Assembly (NCBI GenBank): GCA_019416425.1
Contig: DXXK01000034.1
Span: 1-64,000 of the forward strand
DNA: 64,000 nucleotides
From: Bacteroidales bacterium
GTDB lineage: Bacteria > Bacteroidota > Bacteroidia > Bacteroidales > Muribaculaceae
Direction of reading: 5' to 3'
This document shows positions 1 to 8,216 of this stretch, in pieces (position 1 is the first letter of the stretch; the number at the start of each line of letters is the position of its first letter). Below the pieces are notes generated by a model, which saw only the letters and a program-made list of their open reading frames with translations, was not told the origin of the DNA and made no database searches. The position numbers and the translations under genes are program-made.

Positions 1-32
1 TTGAAGCAATGACTAATTAATAAGAATAACCG

Positions 33-1283
33 ATGAAGAATATAATGAAGAATATAATATTGAATCAGCGGGCTGAACGGGATGAATTGATGGGAAGGCC
101 GTATCAGCAACGTATTACGAAATACAATCCCGAGGAGTTGCTGTCGAATCCATTGATTAAGTTGATCACAGGTCCACGCAGGGTAGGAAAATCTGTCTTT
201 GCTTTGCTTATGCTGCAGAGTAAGAACTTTGCCTATCTCAATTTCGACGATAACCAGCTGCTTGAGAGCTGGGATGAGGAACTGGTGATGCGTATGCTGG
301 ATGATGTCTATCCCGATTATAAATATCTTTTGCTGGATGAGGTTCAGAATCTTCCAGGCTGGGACCTGTGGGTCAATAAACTTTACCGACGTGGCCACAA
401 CCTTGTTATCACGGGCAGCAATGCCAAGATGCTTAGCAGTGAGATGGCTACAGTTCTGACAGGTCGTTACCTACAGATTGAAATGCTGCCGTTCAGTCTG
501 GATGAGACATTCCGTTGGAAGAACGTGAATCCGTCCGTGGAAGATCAATCTGTGGAGGTGGATGTAAGCACGGATGACTATATGCGCAACGGCGGATATC
601 CGGAAACCATAACCTCGCGCAGTATCACAAAAAGTTATCTGTCAACTTTGTTCGACTCGATATTGTTGAAGGATGTCGCTAAGCGCCATAAAGTCCGTAA
701 TACAACGGATTTGTATAATCTGGCCACTTATCTACTGTCAAATTTCTGCAATCCAATCACCGCAAATGATCTTGCGGTGGAATTGGGTATGTCAAGCGTA
801 ACCACTACGAAGAAATTTTGTCATTACCTGGCTGAGCCTTATCTGTTCTATTATCTTCCTCGCTTCAACAATAAGCTGAAACTGATGAAGAAAGCTCCTA
901 ATAAGGTTTATGTGGTAGACAATGGATTTGTTCAAAGCACGGCATTCAACCTCAGTGAGAACTTGGGACGGCTGTTGGAGAACCAGGTGTTTGTCGAGCT
1001 GCTACGTCGTGGCTACATTCCCGGGCGGACGTTGTTCTATTATCGAACGCGTAACGATAAGGAGATAGATTTTGTAATCCGTAAAGGAGCCAAAGTAGAG
1101 CAGTTGATACAGGTTTGTTATGATATGTCCTCCGAAAAGACCCGTAAACGCGAGCTTGAGGCATTGGATGAGGCTTCCACAGAACTTCATTGCGATAACT
1201 TGCTTGTAGTGACTTATAATCAACAGGATTCTGTAACCTGGAAAAACAAGAACATTACGTTGGTACCTGTTACAAAGTTTTGA
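33..1283 (+). CDS. AAA-family ATPase with DUF4143 C-terminal domain
   Basis: This 416-residue protein has the layout of the common AAA_14/DUF4143 ATPases. The Walker A motif GPRRVGKS lies near residues 47-54. A Walker B segment, LLLDEVQNLPGW, lies near residue 100, and the sensor stretch VITGSNAKMLSSE follows. The DUF4143 part covers roughly residues 200-340, and the C-terminal third holds the family's RTRNDKEIDFVI stretch. Length fits the family. The family is very frequent in Bacteroidales and its biological role is unproven; substrates are not known. The start ATG at 33 gives a plausible N-terminus, with another in-frame Met five codons later. The stop is one base before the next start, so the two genes are probably co-transcribed. 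The promoter lies outside or at the edge of the window. Confidence 0.88.
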   Translation: MKNIMKNIILNQRAERDELMGRPYQQRITKYNPEELLSNPLIKLITGPRRVGKSVFALLMLQSKNFAYLNFDDNQLLESWDEELVMRMLDDVYPDYKYLLLDEVQNLPGWDLWVNKLYRRGHNLVITGSNAKMLSSEMATVLTGRYLQIEMLPFSLDETFRWKNVNPSVEDQSVEVDVSTDDYMRNGGYPETITSRSITKSYLSTLFDSILLKDVAKRHKVRNTTDLYNLATYLLSNFCNPITANDLAVELGMSSVTTTKKFCHYLAEPYLFYYLPRFNNKLKLMKKAPNKVYVVDNGFVQSTAFNLSENLGRLLENQVFVELLRRGYIPGRTLFYYRTRNDKEIDFVIRKGAKVEQLIQVCYDMSSEKTRKRELEALDEASTELHCDNLLVVTYNQQDSVTWKNKNITLVPVTKF

Positions 1284-1284
1284 G

Positions 1285-1728
1285 ATGATAAATACCGCTA
1301 TGAGAAGAATACTTGTATTAGTGATGATGGTGGCGGCAGTTTCCATGGGGTATGCGCAGTCGATGAGGATGGTCGTCAACTCGGAGGGAAACGTGGTGGG
1401 CCGCTATGTCAGGACCAACGACACCACATATACCATCGGGGTGCAGGATTACGACGATGTGCCGAAGGCAGGCAACCGGATTGTGACGTTCCGTGCCGAG
1501 GATGGTCAGGGCGTAATCTGGAACAAGACAAACGGTACGGTCAATGTCCGCAGCATCCCATCGACCAAAGGAAGAATAGTCGGGAAACTGGTCTATGACG
1601 AAGGTCTGGTGCCTGATACCTACGACTGCCTTGACAAGGTAAACGGATGGTATAAGATCCGTATCAACGGCAAGACCGGCTATGTCCACGCCGACCTTTG
1701 CGAATGGGACGGCATGGATACCCTCTGA
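1285..1728 (+). CDS. Secreted protein with bacterial SH3 domain
   Basis: This 147-residue protein starts with a signal peptide (hydrophobic core ILVLVMMVAAVSMGYAQ, cleavage probably after YAQ). The C-terminal half is a bacterial SH3 (SH3_3-like) domain: the NVRSIPSTKGRIVGKL segment near residues 88-103 and the WYKIRINGKTGYVHADLC segment near 125-142 are diagnostic. Such domains often bind cell-wall peptides or act as envelope adaptors. No catalytic domain is attached. A second ATG at 1300 would shorten the signal peptide N-region by five residues and is equally possible. It sits one base after the ATPase stop codon, suggesting a two-gene transcript. A 15-base gap separates it from a degenerate repeat. 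Confidence 0.8.
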   Translation: MINTAMRRILVLVMMVAAVSMGYAQSMRMVVNSEGNVVGRYVRTNDTTYTIGVQDYDDVPKAGNRIVTFRAEDGQGVIWNKTNGTVNVRSIPSTKGRIVGKLVYDEGLVPDTYDCLDKVNGWYKIRINGKTGYVHADLCEWDGMDTL

Positions 1729-1743
1729 ACAGAGCAAAAATCG

Positions 1744-1846
1744 AACACCACCGTCTGCAGGCGCGGACGATGGTGCTGTAAAGGTTAATCCGGAGAGCCG
1801 GATTATTTGATGCCGGCGTTGCGGAGAGTTTCTCCGTGAGACGGTT
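1744..1846 (-). repeat. Degenerate copy of the 3' end and terminator of the 2388-7019 gene
   Basis: About 103 bases match positions 2329-2432 with roughly six substitutions and one missing base. The copy includes the terminator hairpin (arms 1746-1755 and 1766-1775, one G-T pair), the stop codon and the codons for the RLTEKL motif of the large GAP1-like protein read on the minus strand. The missing G (GCGGAGAG instead of GCGGAGGAG) shifts the frame after RLTEKL. It is in the same orientation as the intact gene. It is best read as the remnant of a duplicated gene end, or the scar of a recombination or deletion of a paralogue. Confidence 0.85.
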
Positions 1847-2318
1847 GACCTGACTTTGTCGTTGCGTCACCCGGAAACACTCTCCAAATCAGCAATCTAA
1901 GATGTCTCAGTCGTCCGGCTCACCCGTGGGGGCGCGCAAAGCCGCAAAGGGGGGCTATGGATAATGTGTTCACCTCGGTCATCCGGAGTGTGTGCGCTTC
2001 CGCCAAGGCCGCGAGGGAAAAGAGATTCCCGACGCCAAGGTCGCCAAGCCATCCGGACGGCTTGGCGGAATCCGCGTCCGGGGTTATTATCCATAACCCT
2101 CGGCGATCTTCGTGTAGGGAGGGGAGCCCGTCAGACCGCGTGTCGCTCCGACTTCCATCACAGCTTTTTTGAGAACGAAGTGGAGCCCTTTGCGCCTTTG
2201 CGCGCCACCATACGCACCAGCAACGCAGCGTTGCATCACCCTGAATCATCTGTTGGTTTATCTATTCTTCTGATACTCAATTACGATATTTTCTCGACTT
2301 GATAAAGTGACGAAGTCA
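1847..2318. other. Noncoding intergenic stretch
   Basis: This stretch between the SH3-protein gene and the system A terminator has no credible gene. Short frames here have no recognisable protein features. It contains the nested inverted-repeat element listed separately (1931-2206) and a short palindrome around 2222-2236 (GCAACGC-A-GCGTTGC). The last bases before the system A terminator are AT-rich. Confidence 0.7.
1931..2206. repeat. Nested inverted-repeat element
   Basis: Three inverted repeats are nested. The outer arms are 1931-1955 (GGCGCGCAAAGCCGCAAAGG...) and 2183-2206, imperfect. The middle arms are 1952-1965 (GGGCTATGGATAAT) and 2086-2099 (ATTATCCATAACCC), one mismatch. An inner hairpin sits at 2042-2050 (CGCCAAGCC) and 2059-2067 (GGCTTGGCG), perfect over 9 bp. 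There is no open reading frame with protein-like content. The structure resembles a small nonautonomous mobile repeat or a strongly folded RNA, but no transposase is nearby and I see no clear target-site duplication. Confidence 0.6.
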
Positions 2319-2360
2319 GGAAAAGACAAACACCACCGTCTGCAGGAGCGGACGGTGGTG
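2319..2360 (-). terminator. Rho-independent terminator of system A
   Basis: A perfect 10-bp stem (2331-2340 CACCACCGTC, 2351-2360 GACGGTGGTG) with a 10-base loop is followed on the minus strand by a T-rich run (TTTGTCTTTTCC). It lies 27 bases past the stop codon of the large GAP1-like/GTPase gene and plausibly ends the whole minus-strand operon. Confidence 0.85.
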
Positions 2361-2387
2361 CTGTATAGATTAGTCCGGAGAGCCGGG

Positions 2388-5300
2388 TTATTTGATGCCG
2401 GCGTTGCGGAGGAGTTTCTCCGTGAGACGGGCGACGCTGGCCGAGTACTTCGGCATTGCGCTGGTGGTGACGAACTCTACCTTGCTGAACGAACCCTTGG
2501 CCACGTTGATGACGTTGTAGAGGTTCAGCTCCTCGCGCATGAAACCTTCGATCTGCTGCTCGGTCATGTCCATGCCGTAGCCGCAATGCTCCAGATATCC
2601 CAGGTCTGCCTTGACAACGGCGAAGATGAAATCGATTGACTTCGACTTACGTCCAACGGACTCCAGGATGGCGTTCATCGTCGAGAATACACCTTCGGTC
2701 GAGAACTTCTCAGGCGAGCCATGCTTCTTCAACCACTCCTCCATCTTCGGACCGCTGGCCGAACGGCTGAAGTCCATGGTGGTCGGATCGATGATGAACA
2801 CAATCTGCTCGACATTGCGGTAGAAATCCATAGCCGTCTTCGATGCCGTGGACTTCTGGTTGAATTTCTCGCCGGCCACATCGTAGAAGAACAGATGATA
2901 GGGCAGCGGACGCAGTTTCTGCTGCAGGATAACCTGGATGGCACGGTACTGGTCGCGCAGGTCGGTCTGGATGCCGGCGTCATTGCGGACACGGGTCGCG
3001 TTGGCCGAGATGTTGGTGTCCTGGTCCACATCGGTCTGATGCGCCGAGGACCCATACTGAGTCAGTATGCCGTTAAGCAACGTATAGGTCAGGTAGGACT
3101 TGCCGGACGAACGGTTGCCTACGAAGCCGATATGCTTCTCCGTACCGTAGCTCTGCTCCATGTCCGACGAGATGAAATTGCCGCACGACGTGCACCGACG
3201 CAGCAGCTTTCCCTTGCCGTTCATCAGCATGGTCGGCATCTTCTTGCCGGTGGATGGCTCCCTGTGCGAGAACACACCGTATACGCCGGGATGCAGCTTG
3301 ACCGGATGCTTGTGGATACGGTCGGACCAGAACTCCTTGTCGCCCTTGCTGCCGCACACGGGGCAGGGACGGCTGATGCCGTAAGCCTTCATCACCAGCC
3401 ACTCGAAGCCCCACAGCAGGCATACCAGAACGATAATCGCTGCGGCAAAGCCCATGAACAGGACCAGCGGCGACGCGAAGGCAATCAGGATGACGTCCCA
3501 GAAGTCGGTGAACAGATTCAGACCCCATTCGAAGATGTTGAGTTTCTTCATGAATCCGAATCCCCAGTCCACCATGTCATTGCCCCAGCGTCGGAAAGTG
3601 TCGCTGAAAGCCACGATCAGGCCTCCGACTATGATCATGAGGCAGCCACCGCCTTCACCGCCCCACAGGGCCAGTATACCTAAGATCAGGGCGATCCAGC
3701 CTACCCAGATCAGGATTATGAGCAGGACCTTGATAACCCATAGCAATCCGTAGGTGACGCCGCCGATGACCATCATTGTCAGCACCGCCGAGACGAATGC
3801 CGCCAGCACTATCAGCATGGCCAGAGCCACGTCGATGTAGGGCTCCTTGTTGAACATCCACAACCGGCGCATGCCGTTGGGCTGGACTTTGCCGGCAAAC
3901 GGCTGGAACCAGTCATGCTCCGCAGCCAGATAGAAATACCACCAGGCGAAACCGCCCGTCAGCAGCAGCAGGAAAACCAGCAGCCAGCCGGTGGGCGACT
4001 TGGTCTTGGCCTGGTTGGCAGCGATGCGGTACTTCAGGTCGTTCATATAGTTCACGAAGAAATTGGACGAGTGGACCGGCGCCGGGATTGCGGAGATCTT
4101 CTCGTTGACGACCTCTTCCTTGGCCGCAGCCAGATGAGTGCCCGTGTACAGACTCCTGGTCATCTGCGCCGAGCCCCGTGCATGGCCCTTGCTATTGGTC
4201 AGATCGGCCTGGAAGGTATGCAGAGAGTCGCCATCCTGCTGGGTCAGTCGGAAATAATATTTCCTGGTCTCTTTCGGTTTGCCGCCGGGATTGGTCAGCT
4301 TGAAGTTCCGGTACAGCATTCCTGTCTTGTTGTCGAAGTCTATCTCCTGCTTCGTGTCCGGCGTGGTGATGTTGATGTAGTCCACGCGGCCGTTGTCACG
4401 GTAGTAGTAGACGGCCTCGCTGAGCTGGCTGGAGCCGTCCGACACCTCGATGCTCTGGACCGAATTGTCGTTGTTGTAATTGATCTGCACGAACTCCGAG
4501 GTCTCGACCGGCTTTTTCTTCTTCCGTTTTACGGTGCGTGTCGTGGTGTAGGACACGAGCCGGTTCCGGTCATCGTAGTTGAAGTCCGAGCTGGTCTCGT
4601 TGGGTGCGAGGATATCCACAAGCTTCTCGTTCTTGTCGTAGACATACTCTATTGTATCGAACCCGCCTGTGTTTTCGTTGTAGAGACAGCGCTTCAGCAG
4701 CTGGCCTGAAGGACTGTACCTGCGGTAATCGGAGGCGTAGAAGTTGCCGTGGGTGTCGTATTCACGGATAATCACCTCGTTGGTGCCGATGGTGTCGCCG
4801 AAGTACTGAGCCTGAAACGGACTGTGGGTCGAAGGATCCGGCAGGCTGGCCTTGTCGCAGCTTCCCAGCATGGCGGTGAGCATGACGCACAGCAGCAGGA
4901 TCTTCGTGCCCATGAACTTGCGGAACATCTTCTTCATGAACCCACTCTCCTTGCCCAGGATTTCGCGGGCATCCTTGGATTCCATCAGTGCGATGACATC
5001 CTTCATGGAGTATCCCGAAAGCTTCACATTGTCAACAACGCGGAGCAGCGTCGCCTTACGGTCGTCTTCAGGAGTCTGCTTCCAGATGATGTCCAGCAAT
5101 GCGGCTGTCTTGCCGGACCGGGTTGACTGGCGCGTCACGAAGGCGGCAATCTGGTCGGGCGTCACCCCCGACTTGACCCACTTGGCAAACATTTCCTGTA
5201 TATATTCAGACTTTACGCCTAACGCCACTGCCAGGTTCAGTGTATTCAGATCCGGGCGTTTCAGTTCGATTCCGTTATGGATGTCGACGGCATCGCGAAC

Positions 5301-7019
5301 TTCCGGGGACATCTGGGCCTGAACGTCTGGCGAAAGTCGCAGGATGGTAGCGAGCGTCTCCTTCGGGCTGTCCTTCAGGCCGGCGGTCAGAACGGAGTCA
5401 AGACTCTGTCGGGCCACGATCATATAGTCGGGATGCTTGTCGATAAGTTCCACCCATTGCTTGCAGTAGCGTTCTATGGGGAACAGCTTGATGGCCAGCC
5501 CCCGTGTCTGTCTTGTGCCGTAGGTCATGATGGCGTTCACTATGGCTGCCATATGCTGGTCCACGCCGCGCTGGCTGCCGTAGTAGTAAGTAAGCCACTG
5601 ATTCCATACGCGCAGGTTCTGGGTAGTGGAGAGTACGGTGAACAGCTCCTGCTCGGTCGGAGCCTCGATGGGCGACGCGTTCAAGATGCCTATCACCGTG
5701 TCGATACGTTCGGAATTGTCCTCCAGTATCTTGGCGAACAGCTCTGGGTTGTGGAACAGAACCTGCTTCAGCATCTTGCCGTACTCCCCGACACCGCTAA
5801 GTCGCGATGGAGCCAGACTGTTCAGTTCCCGGATCACGTCCAGGGCGGTCTTGACCTTGACCGTGCTGAGGGGATAGGCCAGCGCCTGGTCCAGCGCGCC
5901 GTTGACGTTGGCCCACAGACGCTCCAGTTCGGCCAACGGGAAGCGTGTCGCAGCCACCAGTTCCAGGTCCAATGCCTTCACATCGCCGATGTCGGGCGTT
6001 TCCTCGGAGTTGGCCATCACCATGATGCGGTAGGCCTGCTCCATGTTGGCGTCGGGCTTGTTGCACAGCTGCATGTATAGCTCGGCGATCATGTCCGCCT
6101 CCTTGAGGTTCTGGAGGGTCAACGCGTCACGCAGACGGTCGAACAGATAGTTCTGTTCGATGTTCCTGGTGATGTTTGCCCCGCGACGGTGGTCGACGGT
6201 GATGTAATAATCGTCCATCGTTTCGGTCGTGTCCTTGTCGTTGACGATTATCATGTCCAGTTCCAGAGGAATGCTGCCCTGACCGCTCACGTTGGCGTTG
6301 AACTTCAGTCCCTGGGTCAATCGGGGCGAGATGCGCCCCAGTGACCTGATGGTGTCTTCTACCAGTGCGGTGTCGGTCTTGTAGATTACCTTGCAGATCT
6401 CGTTGTTGCTCTGCCGGTTCTTGTAGGCCTGCAGCAACGCCACCATCAGGCCGGCATCCACAGGAGCGTCAAGAGATTCCTCGTCATCATCCACCGTAAT
6501 GCTGCCCATCGGCATCTCGAACGGCTCGCCCGTCAGCATTCGCTTGAATTCCGGGTTGTCGAACGAGCAGAGGGTGTCGGCAGGCAGGAACTTGCCCTGG
6601 GTCAGCATCGCGGCCACCACCTTCACGGGAGGTTCCTGGTCGAACACCGCTATGTGTACTATGTAGTTGGAGCCCACACGGTTGTTGAACCCCGACTCGT
6701 CGAAGAATCCGTAATCTGCACCGGCATACATGACCCTGGCCACCAGATGTTTGGTGGCTCCACTGGAGGTCTGCACCGCACGAACGGTGTACTGATGGGG
6801 ATAGATGGTGTCCAGCTGCGGCGTGGAGCGCAGCAGCTCGGGCGTTGCCATCTCGCTTACGGGAAGCGCGTAACGTAGTCCGGAGCCGGTGTAGAGTCCA
6901 TCGGCCTCGGCGTTGGACAGCCCTGGACTCTTGGCACGTACGCCGAATCCCGGGTATCCGCTGGTCAGGGACTTCTGGGACGAGCAGCATATCAGCTGGT
7001 TATATTGGTATTCCTTCAT
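2388..7019 (-). CDS. GAP1-like / membrane / zinc-ribbon / GTPase multidomain protein
   Basis: This 1543-residue protein combines at least four regions. Residues 1 to about 690 resemble GTPase-associated protein 1 (GAP1) N-terminal and middle domains (PGFGVRAKSPGLS near the start). Residues 703-721 are a lipoprotein-like hydrophobic segment ending LGSCDK. A predicted extracytoplasmic part with YD/RHS-like strands (YDTHGNFYASDYRRYSPSG) follows. Several membrane segments lie between about 1005 and 1215. The last part has a zinc ribbon (CPVCGSKGD ... CTSCGN, from about 1218) and a P-loop GTPase domain with Walker A GNRSSGKS (about 1302), FYDVAGEKF and VVKADL. It is the last gene of system A, one base after the preceding GTPase gene. 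GAP1 and partner GTPases have been predicted to act in NTP-dependent conflict systems. The internal signal-like segment suggests fusion of formerly separate genes. Confidence 0.7.
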   Translation of the reverse strand: MKEYQYNQLICCSSQKSLTSGYPGFGVRAKSPGLSNAEADGLYTGSGLRYALPVSEMATPELLRSTPQLDTIYPHQYTVRAVQTSSGATKHLVARVMYAGADYGFFDESGFNNRVGSNYIVHIAVFDQEPPVKVVAAMLTQGKFLPADTLCSFDNPEFKRMLTGEPFEMPMGSITVDDDEESLDAPVDAGLMVALLQAYKNRQSNNEICKVIYKTDTALVEDTIRSLGRISPRLTQGLKFNANVSGQGSIPLELDMIIVNDKDTTETMDDYYITVDHRRGANITRNIEQNYLFDRLRDALTLQNLKEADMIAELYMQLCNKPDANMEQAYRIMVMANSEETPDIGDVKALDLELVAATRFPLAELERLWANVNGALDQALAYPLSTVKVKTALDVIRELNSLAPSRLSGVGEYGKMLKQVLFHNPELFAKILEDNSERIDTVIGILNASPIEAPTEQELFTVLSTTQNLRVWNQWLTYYYGSQRGVDQHMAAIVNAIMTYGTRQTRGLAIKLFPIERYCKQWVELIDKHPDYMIVARQSLDSVLTAGLKDSPKETLATILRLSPDVQAQMSPEVRDAVDIHNGIELKRPDLNTLNLAVALGVKSEYIQEMFAKWVKSGVTPDQIAAFVTRQSTRSGKTAALLDIIWKQTPEDDRKATLLRVVDNVKLSGYSMKDVIALMESKDAREILGKESGFMKKMFRKFMGTKILLLCVMLTAMLGSCDKASLPDPSTHSPFQAQYFGDTIGTNEVIIREYDTHGNFYASDYRRYSPSGQLLKRCLYNENTGGFDTIEYVYDKNEKLVDILAPNETSSDFNYDDRNRLVSYTTTRTVKRKKKKPVETSEFVQINYNNDNSVQSIEVSDGSSQLSEAVYYYRDNGRVDYINITTPDTKQEIDFDNKTGMLYRNFKLTNPGGKPKETRKYYFRLTQQDGDSLHTFQADLTNSKGHARGSAQMTRSLYTGTHLAAAKEEVVNEKISAIPAPVHSSNFFVNYMNDLKYRIAANQAKTKSPTGWLLVFLLLLTGGFAWWYFYLAAEHDWFQPFAGKVQPNGMRRLWMFNKEPYIDVALAMLIVLAAFVSAVLTMMVIGGVTYGLLWVIKVLLIILIWVGWIALILGILALWGGEGGGCLMIIVGGLIVAFSDTFRRWGNDMVDWGFGFMKKLNIFEWGLNLFTDFWDVILIAFASPLVLFMGFAAAIIVLVCLLWGFEWLVMKAYGISRPCPVCGSKGDKEFWSDRIHKHPVKLHPGVYGVFSHREPSTGKKMPTMLMNGKGKLLRRCTSCGNFISSDMEQSYGTEKHIGFVGNRSSGKSYLTYTLLNGILTQYGSSAHQTDVDQDTNISANATRVRNDAGIQTDLRDQYRAIQVILQQKLRPLPYHLFFYDVAGEKFNQKSTASKTAMDFYRNVEQIVFIIDPTTMDFSRSASGPKMEEWLKKHGSPEKFSTEGVFSTMNAILESVGRKSKSIDFIFAVVKADLGYLEHCGYGMDMTEQQIEGFMREELNLYNVINVAKGSFSKVEFVTTSAMPKYSASVARLTEKLLRNAGIK

Positions 7020-7020
7020 G

Positions 7021-8211
7021 TCATTCTTTTTTTAGCGGTAATCCGAAACCGAATTCATGGAGCAGCCACACCAGGGGATCCAGCACCCGGTACGGTTTGA
7101 CCGACAGGATTTTGTTGGATGAGTCAGGTTCGCTTCCAAGAGCCGAGATGCCGAAGTACTTGATGTTCTTGTAGTGGTTCTTGATGTTGGTGACAAAGTT
7201 GTTCTCGCCCCAAAGCCGGAGGGTGTTCATCAGCGAGTCGCTGTTGTTGGAGAGCTCCTTGAGGGATACAGGCTCGTTGTAGATGAAGTTGCTGTTCTGC
7301 TCGATGGACATTCCGGCTATTGACGTGTCCTCGAACTTCTCGGGATTGGTCAGGATGGCGTCGATTTTGGTGAATACCAGGGCCATCGGTTTGCTGAAGT
7401 GGGCTTTGCTGATCGCGGGGTCCGAGTTGTTGAAGAAGCTCAGGACCGAGTCGAGGATCGTGTTGTACCGGATCTGCTCGCCTCCGGTGATGCCTAACTT
7501 CTCACGGACGTACGGCACCTGGAAGGTGTCGAGCAGGAAGAGCACGGCATCTGATTCCTTGAGGAACTGGGCGCGTGCGGCGATATTGTTGGGGTCGGTG
7601 AAATTCTCGCCCGCGGTGTCGTAGAGCACCAGGAACATCGACTGCTTCTTGCTGTTCATCAGCTCATAGATCAGCGGCACTTTGTTCTCCTTGGCGTTGA
7701 CATCGGTGTTGCTGTGGCAGGTCTTCTGGCAGTAGAGCTGATTGTAGAAGTTGTTTTCGTAACGGTTCTGGGTGTTGTACTCCGGTTTGTCGGCTATGTT
7801 CTGTGCCGTGATTCCCATGTCGCCCAGCTTGTACCCATGCTTTTTCAGCTCGTCGATCAGCACGGTTATGTAGTTGGTCTTGCCGCTGGCGCGCGCGCCG
7901 ATGATGGAGATGATGAATCCCTTGTGCTCAACCATGTCGGTGGGGATGCGGTTGTGGCATTCGGGGCATATGGTCTGGAAGGTCCGTTCGTGGCAGTCGG
8001 GGCATACCACGGACTTGGGCGCTTTGCCCAGGATGGAGTGCAGTCCCTTGGGTGCCGGGATATGCCGTCCGGCACGCTGGTCCTCGCCCCAGTACTTGGA
8101 CAGAACGCTGTCACGCGCCGTACCCGGACAGCGCGCGAAGTTGGCGCAACGGAACTCAACCTTGCTTCGGTCGAACTTCGCGAAGCAGTATGGACATACT
8201 ATCTTGCTCAT
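7021..8211 (-). CDS. Zinc-ribbon P-loop GTPase (double-GTPase-like)
   Basis: This protein has 396 residues from the ATG at 8211. I chose this start because the peptide MSKIVCPYCFAKF opens the zinc-binding region and lies five bases after the upstream stop; the longer upstream frame is low-complexity and overlaps the neighbouring gene. Zinc-ribbon pairs (CPYC ... CANFARCP; CPDC ... CPEC) fill the first 100 residues. The GTPase domain has Walker A GARASGKT, the switch-II-like LVLYDTAGENF and the base-recognition-like FTKIDA. It ends in a short hydrophobic tail. It is closely related in plan to the GTPase domain of the adjacent 1543-residue protein (zinc ribbons followed by a DxAGE GTPase), so the two probably act as a pair. 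It is in the system A operon. Confidence 0.75.
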   Translation of the reverse strand: MSKIVCPYCFAKFDRSKVEFRCANFARCPGTARDSVLSKYWGEDQRAGRHIPAPKGLHSILGKAPKSVVCPDCHERTFQTICPECHNRIPTDMVEHKGFIISIIGARASGKTNYITVLIDELKKHGYKLGDMGITAQNIADKPEYNTQNRYENNFYNQLYCQKTCHSNTDVNAKENKVPLIYELMNSKKQSMFLVLYDTAGENFTDPNNIAARAQFLKESDAVLFLLDTFQVPYVREKLGITGGEQIRYNTILDSVLSFFNNSDPAISKAHFSKPMALVFTKIDAILTNPEKFEDTSIAGMSIEQNSNFIYNEPVSLKELSNNSDSLMNTLRLWGENNFVTNIKNHYKNIKYFGISALGSEPDSSNKILSVKPYRVLDPLVWLLHEFGFGLPLKKE

Positions 8212-8216
8212 GTTGG

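Noticed and set aside
2721..3683. 320-codon open frame on the plus strand
   Set aside because: It is antisense to the zinc-ribbon and GTPase part of the system A protein, with no protein-like signature.
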